DNA from: Liolophura sinensis
Lineage: Eukaryota; Mollusca; Polyplacophora; Chitonida; Chitonidae
NCBI RefSeq assembly: GCF_032854445.1
Contig: NC_088302.1
Coordinates: 33,821,979-33,885,978 of the forward strand
Direction of reading: 5' to 3'
DNA: 64,000 nt
Position numbers and translations under genes: made by a program. The stretch's first letter is position 1. Each line of letters opens with the position of its first letter. Positions 26,501 through 38,500 of this stretch are shown here, in pieces. The notes under the pieces were generated by a model. The model was not told the DNA's origin. It searched no databases and saw only the letters and a program-made list of their open reading frames with translations.

Positions 26501-29500
26501 TCGTGTAAGTGAAATATTCTTGAGTACGGCATAAAACACCAATCAAATAAATAAATAAATAAATAAGTAAATAAATCAATCAGCTACATGTAGAAAAGCC
26601 AGACATTCTCTGTGTTGGTTCGTCAAGATCAAGGCTTTTTTTTGTTACATCCTATCTTCCAACTTGGGCTTCCTATCTATTACCATGGACCTGCTATCTT
26701 TAAACATGGACCGGCCCGGATAGCACAGTTGGTAGAGCGTCAGCTTCGGGACCGGTAGATCCAGGATCAATCCTTTATCGAGTCACACCTAAGACTTTAA
26801 AAGAGGAAGTTGTAACTTCCTCGCTTGACGTTCAGCATGAAGGGGATAGTGCAACAACTGGTTGACCCGTATCAATATAATGGCTCGGGCGGGGCGGCTT
26901 ACTTGCCTTCGGTAAGTCGTCTCAGTGAAGCCGCACTAAATAAAAGAGCGGTGGAAATCCGTCCTGCAACAAGGAGGCACATTACATGTACATGCACCCT
27001 AATGATTCCTTCGTCGTCATATGACTGAAAGATTGTTGAGTGCGACGTTAAACCCCAAGCACTCACTCACTCTTTAAACATGGGACCTCCTTGCACTCCT
27101 ATCTTTTAACAAGGGTCATTCCCTTAATGAGGGCCCTGTGTGCAAGATGACACCAAAGCCAAGATAGGGCATTTCACTGACTTAACAGCTATTGCCAATT
27201 TGTGTATGTTTACATGTAACTAGACAACAAAACTCTTACACTTTACTGTATAAATACACACTTTCACTGTTTAAAAAACAGAAAGAAGCTTCATAAAAAC
27301 TATTGTTTAATTTTGAGGCATTTGCTGCTCCGCTGGATCTTGACAATGGAAGCTGTAAGGTTTGAACCCAGGTTCTACTACATCTTAGAAGTTAGGATGA
27401 TTGCCACCTACCAGATGAAGGGAGCAGTGGGTTTTATCAATTTGAAGACAATCTGCTTGTTCAAATAAGAACTGTTCGTAGTAGTATTGAATATAATTAG
27501 TGTAGTTGGGAAATGTAGATCGGATTTGCTTGAAATTAATGAGTTACATGTACATTAACACAGATTTATTGACTTTTTCAGAAGCCCCAGAATTGGTAAC
27601 ACCTCCATCTTCTGCAAAAGTCAAAGCATCAGGTATGGTTAGGAATTGTTCATTGAGTCTTTTAGAACTGTGAATATGAAGCATTTACCACTGTTTGAGA
27701 ACAATGGGCTGCAGGCCTCCCAAGTTCTCAACAGTGCGGCCACTCATTCTCAAACAGTGGACAACTCTCATCTGCTGTGCATTATCTCGGTGATTTGAAC
27801 ATGGCAAACTACATTTTTTTCCATTCTAACATATCGTTATGAAATAATGGAGCCAGGAAAGGAAAAAATAACACCGAAAACTACTGATCTTTACTCTTTG
27901 TTAACATGTCACGGTCTAGCTTGTGCTGATATGATTTTGGGCAAGTCCATGCCAGTGGAATGTGTGAGAAATAAATCATCCAATCAGAGCAAGGCACAAG
28001 AGAATTATTGATCATTAAATTGACCCCACCCATACCTCTCCATGTCAGTTTGAGCTCTGAATTCGAACATAACAGTTTTGCATCGGCAGAGGAATGATGA
28101 TTTTAAGTCAGGCTTATAAAAAAAAAACTGTCAGAAGTGAACGATTTATTTTGTGGAGAAACTTGTAGATTGGGTTGAAGCTTAAATGGAAGGTGCTTCC
28201 TGAGATGGTAGCATTGCTGAGAATTTGATGACCATGTGGAGCTGATTTCGGCAGACTCACAACTTCTTCATCTTGGGTCATGCTCTGTCTAGGTAACGGT
28301 AGGTATGGAGCAGGTGTGTTGACACAAGTCACAGAGGTATCTGACAACTGGGAGGAAACTGCTCAGTCAGCCATATAGCTCTGTGACTCCTCAGGCTGGA
28401 CTTCCGATGGCCAGTTACGGACACTATCCCCTGTATTACAGCACCAGTGTGGCTCAGAACAGTGGCTGCAGTGGTGCAGAGACAGCAGTTTGTGTACCGC
28501 CGACTGAGTCTTGCATCACGGGAGATGTCTGCCATCATCGAGCACAAACTGCCCACTCCCATCACTTGCTTGTAATACCAGCAATCCGCTGTTTTGGAGG
28601 GGTTACTAGTAAGAGGACGTTGAAAAACCCCATCGTTTGCCATGTTGTGCTCATGCAGATATAGTACCTAGATGCTTGTTGTTTGATGCGACCTCTTTAT
28701 ATCTCATATACAAGAAAAGTTCCTTTTGGCCACATGATGTTGGTAATGGTAAATATTTCACATTCAAAGTTAACTGCCTGACCAATTATATGTAAATTCA
28801 TTTTGCCTTTGTCCTCGCAAATGTGAGCTGTGAAATTTTGAAGAAAACAGACGTTTTGACAATACAACCCAGCCCCCTATTTTACTAGCAAAATGGAACC
28901 ATTCCAGCATCCATGACGAGGATGGCAACTGTGTATAGATTATTAATTCTAGCAGACTTCGCTCACCATTGTGTTTAGTGATAAAGTTTTTGGAGGTATG
29001 TTAGAATGTGAATTCAGTCTGGCTCACGCTGGCTTCCTCTCCAGTTGTACATGAGAGCTTCTGTGAGCAATCTGTGTATGGTTGTGGGTTTCCCTGGCCT
29101 CTGTCAGGTTTCCTCTTGCCGTAATGCTGACTGCCATTGTATAAGTGAAATAGTCCTGAGTACGGCATAAATGACCAGTCAAATAAATAAATAAATAAAT
29201 AAAACTGTGAATATCTGTAAAAGTCTACAGTAAATAATAATTAAGAACCTGTTCATCCTAGCTTGATCTGAATAAGAGTGACATGTAACTTGTTGACACT
29301 CTTGGACAGAAAATGGTCAAAGCCAGGATCACACCCCAACTGGGTCATACTAAAGTCTTTAAAAATGGTATGTGTTGCTGCCTTGCTTGGCGCTCAGCAC
29401 TGAGATGTTAGAGCAAGGAAACAGGACTGGTTGGCTTGGTGTCAGTATAATTAAATGTGACTTGGTGAGATGTCCGATCTGGTGTCTTTGGCATGATGCT

Positions 29501-32500
29501 TCGGTGGCGACAGCACTTTGGCAGCATGGACTGCTCATCGTCATATGGCTGAAAAATTGTCAAGTATGACAAATAAACCCCAAGAATTCATTCATTCGCA
29601 AAATTGAACTTCTGTATGTGGCCGAATAAAGATTTTCAGTGTGTTACTGATAATCGAAAGAATCATTATGGAATTTTATTATATTTCATCTTACCATAAA
29701 CCTGACCTAAATTATGTAAGTGATAAGATAAAAAAGTCAATAAATATCTCTTTTCTGTTTGCTTTTGATAGTTATTGAGAATAGTACAGTTAAAATGATA
29801 TTTTTTAAGTATTTTTTGTAAGACCGCTCCAATTTAAATTGATGTTTTAAAGGCAGATCATATCTTTTTACAATGTCGTCAGACAAGTCTAGACAACAGA
29901 GATCGGGACATTTGCCATTTCACTGACGTCAACACTCTTATTCGCTCACACACAGCGGTGAAATCATTGTTGACGTAACATGGTACATGTAGTTCATACA
30001 AAACTCTTCTTCATAGCCTCATAAGTCCAAATTCAGGTTTTGTTGACATTATAATTCACAATTTGTATACGCTGTGCACACAGTAGTGTTGTGTTATATA
30101 CTTTAATTTCTGATTATCAGCCATGTTCATTTCCCGTACTTTTCCATGTTAGCTTTCACCTCGTCATGTGCTTGAGGCTGCCTTGTACGAGTGATGTGCT
30201 TAGATATCTGCAGTCTCCAGTCATAGCCAGTCAAACTTTGACCAGTGAGGTCAAGGCTGGAACCCAGTTTTGGACCAAGCATTATTTTATCTAGCCAGCG
30301 AGGGACAGTGGCCTACTTCACATAGTGATGACCGCCATCTTATATGTGAAATACCAGATTAACCACAGCCAGGTGCATTGTAAATAAATAAAACTTCCCA
30401 GAATTATGTTGTAATTGATGTTGTATGTTTTCCACAGATATAAAGCGTAAGCTGACCAACACTTATGATGCTGTGCCTGCGAAAAAGACGAAGAATCAGC
30501 AGTTTTTAGATGACAGTGACGATGACAGCTCAGACCCAGATGTGAGGCCAAATTAAAAACTTGAGCAGCAAAAATAATCAGATCATGCTCTTTCTAGCAT
30601 ATTGATTTCCAGAAAAAAAAAAGTGCTTTTGTCACTTTCCATTACCCCTTTTGGAGCATAGATTAATATGAATTTGGTGTTAATCACTTTAGTATTCATA
30701 TTCATTTTAATAATATGATAAATCTCATGGTAAGAGTGACAACTTGATCAGTCCGACTAGTCAAACTAGTGTTACACATATGACTTTCCTCTTTGGTTTC
30801 AGTATATGGATGAGAAAGAATCCGATGAAGATTCAGAAAGTGATGAGGAGGATGAAGGTACAATTTGATTAGTCTTCTAGTCCTGTAGTTTTCACTATCC
30901 CTTCTGATTTCCTGGAAATGTGTGTAATCTGTGTGGTGTGAAGTTTGTGGGTAAGACAGAGATAGTGTTAAACACTAGCGGAGAATATGCTTATATGCTA
31001 CATTTCATTTTATACTTGTGATGACGATGTGTACGTTTCGTGTCTGTAAAATTGCCAGTATATATGTTGGAAGGTATGCATAATGCATTTCCATGCTTTG
31101 TGGGAAGATAGTTAAGTTGTGTGAATTAACTAAGACTGGTGGAAAGAAACATGTAGATATACTATATGGGAATATAGACAAGACTTGTGTATTTCTGAGA
31201 CTGATGGGAAGATATTAAGCGATGTGCATTTCCAACACTGGTGGAAAGATACATGTTGACATTCCATGGGCATTTGTAAGACTGGAGGGAAGATATATAA
31301 GCCATGTGCATTTCCAACACTCGTGGAAAGATACATGTTGACATACCATGGGCATTTGTAAGACTGGAGGGAAGACATATAAGCCATGTGCATTTTCAAG
31401 ACTGGTGGAAAGATACATGTTGACATACCATGGGCATTTGTAAGACTGGAGGGAAGATAGATATGCCATGTGCGTTTTCAAGACTGGAGGGAAGATAGAT
31501 ATGCCATGTGCATTTCTAAGACTGGAGGGAAGATATATAAGCCATCTGTATTTTCAAGACTGGTGGAAAGATACATGTTGACATACCATGGGCATTTCTA
31601 AGACTGGAGGGAAGATATATAAGCCACGTGCATATCCAAGACTGGTGGGAAGATAGATAAGCCATGTGCATTTCTAAGACTGGAGGGAAGATATATAAGC
31701 CATGTGCATTTTCAAGACTGGTGGAAAGATACATGTTGACATACTATGGGCATTTCTAAGACTGGAGGGAAGATATATAAGCCATGTGCATATCCAAGAC
31801 TGGTGGGAAGATAGATATGCCATGTGTATATCCAAGACTGGTGGGAAGATAGATATGCCATGTGCATTTCTAAGACTGGAGGGAAGATATATAAGCCATC
31901 TGTATTTTCAAGACTGGTGGAAAGATACATGTTGACATACCATGGGCATTTCTAAGACTGGAGGGAAGATATATAAGCCACGTGCATATCCAAGACTGGT
32001 GAGAAGATAGATATGCCATGTGCATTTCTAAGACTGGAGGGAAGATATATAAGCCATGTGCATTTTCAAGACTGGTGGAAAGATACATGTTGACATACTA
32101 TGGGCATTTCTAAGACTGGAGGGAAGATATATAAGCCATGTGCATATCCAAGACTGGTGGGAAGATAGATATGCCATGTGCATTTCTAAGACTGGAGGGA
32201 AGATATACTAGCCGTGTGCATTTTCAAGACTGGTGGGAAGATAGATATGCTATGTGCATTTCTAAGACTGGAGGGAAGATATATAAGCCATGTGCATATC
32301 CAAGACTGGTGGGAAGATAGATATGCCATGTGCATTTCTAAGACTGGAGGGAAGATATATAAGCCATGTGCATATCCAAGACTGGTGGGAAGATATATAA
32401 GCCATGTGCATTTCTAAGACTGGAGGGAAGATATATAAGCCATGTGCATTTTCAAGACTGGTGGGAAGATATATAAGCCATGTGCATTTCCAAGACTGGT

Positions 32501-35500
32501 GAGAAGATAGATATGCCATGTGCATTTCCAAGGCTGATGGGAAGATAGATATGCCATGTGCATTTCCAAGACTGGAGGGAAGATAGATATGCCATGTGCA
32601 TTTCCAAGGCTGATGGGAAGATAGATATGCCATGTGCGTTTCCAAGACTGGTGGGAAGATAGATAAGCCATGTGCATTTCCAAGACTGGTGGGAAGATAT
32701 ATAAGCCATGTGCATTTTCAAGACTGGTGGGAAGATAGATATGCCAAGTGCATTTCCAAGACTGGTGGGAAGATATATTAGCCATGTGCATTTTCAAGAC
32801 TGGTGGGAAGATAGATATGCTATGTGCATTTCCAAGACTGGAGGGAAGATATATAAGCCATGTGCATTTCCAAGGCTGATGGGAAGATAGATATGCCATG
32901 TGCATTTCCAAGACTGGTGAGAAGATAGATATGCCATGTGCATTTCCAAGGCTGATGGGAAGATAGATATGCCATGTGCATTTCCAAGACTGATGAGAAG
33001 ATAGATATGCCATGTGCATTTCCAAGACTGGAGGGAAGATAGATAAGCCATGTGCATTTCCAAGGCTGATGGGAAGATAGATATGCCATGTGCGTTTCCA
33101 AGACTGGTGGGAAGATAGATAAGCCATGTGCATTTCCAAGACTGGTGGGAAGATATATAAGCCATGTGCATTTTCAAGACTGGTGGGAAGATAGATATGC
33201 CAAGTGCATTTCCAAGACTGGTGGGAAGATATATTAGCCATGTGCATTTTCAAGACTGGTGGGAAGATAGATATGCTATGTGCATTTCCAAGACTGGTGG
33301 GAAGATATATAAGCCATGTGCATTTCCAAGGCTGATGGGAAGATAGATATGCCATGTGCATTTCCAAGACTGGTGAGAAGATAGATATGTCATGTGCATT
33401 TCCAAGGCTGATGGAAAGATAGATATGCCATGTGCATTTCCAAGACTGATGAGAAGATAGATATGCCATGTGCATTTCCAAGACTGGTGGGAAGATAGAT
33501 ATGCCATGTGCATTTCCAAGGCTGATGGGAAGATAGATATGCTATGTGCATTTCCAAGACTGGTGAGAAGATAGATATGCCATGTGCATTTCCAAGACTG
33601 GAGGAAAGATAGATAAGCCATGTGCATTTCTAAGACTGGTGGGAAGATATATAAGCCATGTGCATTTTCAAGACTGGTGGGAAGATAGATATGCCATGTG
33701 CATTTCCAAGGCTGATGGGAAGATAGATATGCTATGTGCATTTCCAAGACTGGAGGGAAGATAGATATGCCATGTGCATTTCCAAGGCTGATGGGAAGAT
33801 AGATATGCTATGTGCATTTCCAAGACTGGTGAGAAGATAGATATGCCATGTGCATTTCCAAGACTGGAGGGAAGATAGATAAGCCATGTGCATTTCTAAG
33901 ACTGGTGGGAAGATATATAAGCCATGTGCATTTTCAAGACTGGTGGGAAGATAGATATGCCATGTGCATTTCCAAGACTGGTGAGAAGATAGATATGCCA
34001 TGTGCATTTCCAAGACTGGAGGGAAGATATATAAGCCATGTACATTTTCAAGACTGGTGGGAAGATAGATATGCCATGTGCATTTCCAAAACTGATGGGA
34101 AGATAGATATGCTATGTGCGTTTCCAAGACTGGTGGGAAGATATATAAGCCATGTGCATTTTCAAGACTGGTGGGAAGATAGATATGCCATGTGCATTTC
34201 CAAGACGGGAGGGAAGATAGATAAGCCATGTGCATTTCCAAGACTGGTGAGAAGATAGATATGCCATGTGCATTTCCAAGACTGATGGGAAGATAGATAT
34301 GCTATGTGCGTTTCCAAGACTGGTGGGAAGATATATAAGCCATGTGCATTTTCAAGACTGGTGGGAAGATAGATATGCCATGTGCATTTCCAAGACGGGA
34401 GGGAAGATAGATAAGCCATGTGCATTTCCAAGACTGGTGAGAAGATAGATATGCCATGTGCATTTCCAAGGCTGATGGGAAGATAGATATGCCATGTGCA
34501 TTTCCAAGACTGGAGGGAAGATAGATAAGCCATGTGCATTTCCAAGGCTAATGGGAAGATAGATATGCCATGTGCATTTTCAAGACTGGTGAGAAGATAG
34601 AAATGCCATGTGCATTTCCAAGGCTAATGGGAAGATAGATATGCCATGTGCATTTCCAAGACTGGAGGGAAGATATATAAGCCATGTGCATTTCCAAGAC
34701 TGGAGGGAAGATAGATATGCCATGTGCATTTCCAACACTGGTGGGAAGATCAGCAATGTGCGTTTCCAAGAAAGGTGAGAATATGGACAAGGCATGTGCA
34801 TTTCTAGGATAAGTAGGAAGATAATATGCCATGTACATTTCCAACTCTGGTGGGAAGAAAGGCAAGGCATGTGCATTTCCATGAGTGGTAGGATGATAGA
34901 CAAGGCTTGTGCATTTCCAAGACTGGTGGGAAGAAAGGCAAGGCATGTGCATTTCCAAGAGTGGTAGGATGATAGACAAGGCTTGTGCATTTCCAAGAAT
35001 GGTGGGAAGATAGACCAGACATGTGCATTTAACACATTAGCAGAAAAATATGCCCTGCACTTGACCCTGTGGCTAGATATGTATATACATAAATTTTCAC
35101 TCATATGTAGGACTAGTTCATGTGACCTGTTCTATATTTAACAGATGACATCCCAGCTGGGTGGGAGGAAGAGGATGACGATGATGATGACGATGAAGAT
35201 GATGATGACGATGAAGAAGAAGAAGAAAGAAAAACTCCAACCTCCGCAAAACAAAAGTCCAATAAGGTCACAAAACATGACAAACAGAAACAAACACCCA
35301 AAAACATGTCCAAAGTCAGCACTCCAAAATCGGCAGCATCAGCCTCAAAGGTTTGTTCTAAACAATGAGACTGATTTCTTTTAACAATTCAGTTTGGTAA
35401 TTGGTTTTTGTGCTATAACTACTTCGAATGTTATCCGATTTTCATAAAATTTTGTCTGCTGATTCAATTTGTGCCTCTTCACATGTGGACACCTTGCTTT

Positions 35501-38500
35501 CTTGAATGTACATGTATTCCTAGGGGGGGCAATTCTCACTACTTCGCCCTAAAGTATGTTTGTTCAGACGCGCATGTAATAAACTGTATAATGAAGGCTA
35601 CAGTCTCAGATTCCAGGCCACAGCCTCAGATTCTAGGCTACAGCCTCAGATTCCAGGCTACAGTCTCAGACTCCAGGCTACAGCCTCAGATTCCAGGCTA
35701 CAGCCTCAGATTCCAGGCTACAGCCTCAGATTCCAGGCCACAGCCTCAGATTCCAGGCTACAGTCTCAGATTCCAGGCTACAGTCTCAAATTTGTTGCAT
35801 GTTTCAGTCTCCTATGCCCAAAACACCTGTAACAGACAGCATGCCTGAAGCGGGTGACACGACGGAGGGGAAGAAAAAAAAGAAGAAGAAGAAGAAAAAG
35901 AAGAAGACTGATGGAGAAGGACAGTCTGCTGTAAGGAATTGAATATTGATAAAAAGAGTGGTAAAAACTGAATGTTACAGGCTTGTTACTTGATGGTTTG
36001 TGTGTACACATGAAGCTGTTGATTGCACAGCCTAATGTTTCAGTTTGCACAGTCTGCTGTTTCAGTTTGTACAGTCTACTGTTTCAGTTTGAACAGTCTA
36101 CTGTAACATGCATGACGTGCATATCGGTACATACATGTAACATGAGAGAAAGTTTGTTTCTACATGTTATTAAAATATTGAAAGGTTAATGATTGTTATT
36201 AATTCCATGGTATTGTCTAACACTTGAATCCAGAAGTAATACAGGGAAAGATGCTGGAAACTGAAAAGTATAAAAATGTTCTATATTATTAGTAAATACC
36301 AGCACTTTCAAAAGGTGAACTTCCTCTCCTGTGGTACATGAGAAGTTGTGCCAGCAACCTGTGGATGGTCAGGAGTTTCCCTGGTTTCCTTCTGTCATAA
36401 TACTGGCTGCCATTTTAAATAAAGTTTAATATTCTTAAGTATAACCTAAAAGACCATTGAAATAAATAAATCAAACAATCAGAAGGTAAATAAAAGATTG
36501 TATTGCCTCCAATAAAGTAAATGAATCTGTAAAAAGAAAGATGAAATAGTCTAGGTTCATGGACACATCCCATGATTTTGCTGGAGACAACAAATACACA
36601 ATCAAAAGCTTAGTTCCCGTTTTCTGTGGCTTGGTTTCACCTTCACACCAGTAATGTTTTTATCCAGCTAAAATGTGAATATTTAGGCTTCTCTGTGCTC
36701 TAATAACAGTGAAACATGATCACCATGTGAAATAGTCAGTCAAAAACACCAGTCACCAATCAAGCTATGAAAAAATATATGTAACTGAGCATCGTGCAGA
36801 AAACATAGAAAACATCTTAAGAAAAAAAAGGCTTTGTAAATGTGCATTTTTCGCTATTTGAAATATTTATTAACAAATACTAACCATACTATGCCCACTA
36901 TATTTCTACAGAATGGACCAGAAGAGGGTGGGAGTAAAGTTAAAGCCCAGGACAAAGCATCTCCACAAAAGAAGGTAGTGGCTGGGGGCACGGTGGTGGA
37001 GGAGGTGAGGGTGGGGCATGGACCAGAGGCTAAGCCTGGGAAAATGGTGAGTCTCTTTAAGATGTGGCTCTTAGTTACTAGAGAATAAAGGTACAATAAA
37101 TCCACTTCCCAATGTTAAACTAATGTATTGTTTTGTGTGGGGGAGGGGATATCCTGACAAAGCCATCGGCCAAATATTTGTATGCTTGGGGTTTTACGTC
37201 ATACTTAACAGTTCATTCAGTCATGTGACAAAGAGGAAACATTAGATGTGTGGACATTTAATGTGTCTTGTGGCAGGGTGAGTCTATGCCACTGCCGCGA
37301 CTGAAGTATCATGCCAAAGACACCAGACGTGACACCCCACCTAATCACATTATACTGATACCCGACCAACCTGTGTGTTCTGTTTCCTTGCTCTAACCTC
37401 TCAGTGCTGAGCACCAAACGAGGCAACAACAAGTACCATTTCCAAGTCTATGCTATGATCCAACCTGGGTTTGATCCCTGTGTCTCCTGACTTTGAGGTT
37501 AACGTTCTAACCAGTAGGCCACCAATGCGGTCCGTAGTTTTGTGTTTTGCTTGATAAATGACGTGTACATTTAGGTTAAAGGACTAATACTAACAGGATA
37601 TTTCCGTTTTAGTATTGCTCGTTTGTGATTTTCTTTGCTTGGCATTAAATGTCAGTTATTTCAGTATTATTGACCAGTTATACTTCCCTCATGCTGTGCA
37701 TCAAGCAAGAATGTTTTCATGTTTTCCATGGAACGACCTGACCCCAGGCATGGGAATTTTCCTCCAGTTGGCTAATTTCAAACTCTTGGTAATGTAATTT
37801 TGAGATAGGGTGAAGTATTTTCAGACTTTCTTTAGAGTTTTCAGAATTTTTTTCTGACCATCAATTCCAACGATCAATCCATGCCTGTGACCCAGGTTTG
37901 AACAAATCTCAGTAAAGGTAGATAACTCTAATCTATCAGCCATCACCTCACAATAACAGGGCTCATAAATTTGTGAACGTTAAGAAAGCTATCCTGCTTT
38001 TGTTTATAGGTCCATGTGTATTACTCCGGAAAATTGACATCTGGGAAGCAGTTTGATTCATGTACATCCGGCAAACCATTCCGCTTCAAGCTGGGCAAAC
38101 AGGAAGTGATCAAGGGCTGGGACAATGGGGTCTCTGGTAAGTCACCTGGTGGTAACTTTAAATATGTGAAGTGGTCTCATTGGCTCTGATAGTTAAAATG
38201 CTGGCTTGCTGCTACTATCAGGCCACCTCGCATTGTTTTGGCTGTTGCTTTAAGTTGAAAGGTTTGTTTTGTATCTGACAGATGTTAGTGGAATGTTCTG
38301 AGCACCTGGGTTCCCTCCACCCACAATCAGGACTGCCATCATATACATGTACTGTAGGTGAAAAACTTTTAAAAATGGCATTCACTTCTAATCAAATAAA
38401 TATAGCATTATGATTTAAAAATAACAGTGATGAAAGTATTCCACTAAAAACATATCAGTTGTTGTACAAAGAAGCATTTTTGGTACAGCTAGAAATTTTC

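Noticed and set aside
32414-33481. A 355-codon minus-strand open frame and many similar ones between 31130 and 34980
   Set aside because: They are translations of the 38-bp minisatellite in FKBP intron 7. The peptide repeats with the array, all frames are open, and there is no start, splice or conservation signal.
35113-35322. Minus-strand frame with a long serine run
   Set aside because: It is the antisense shadow of the Asp/Glu-rich codons in FKBP exon 8.
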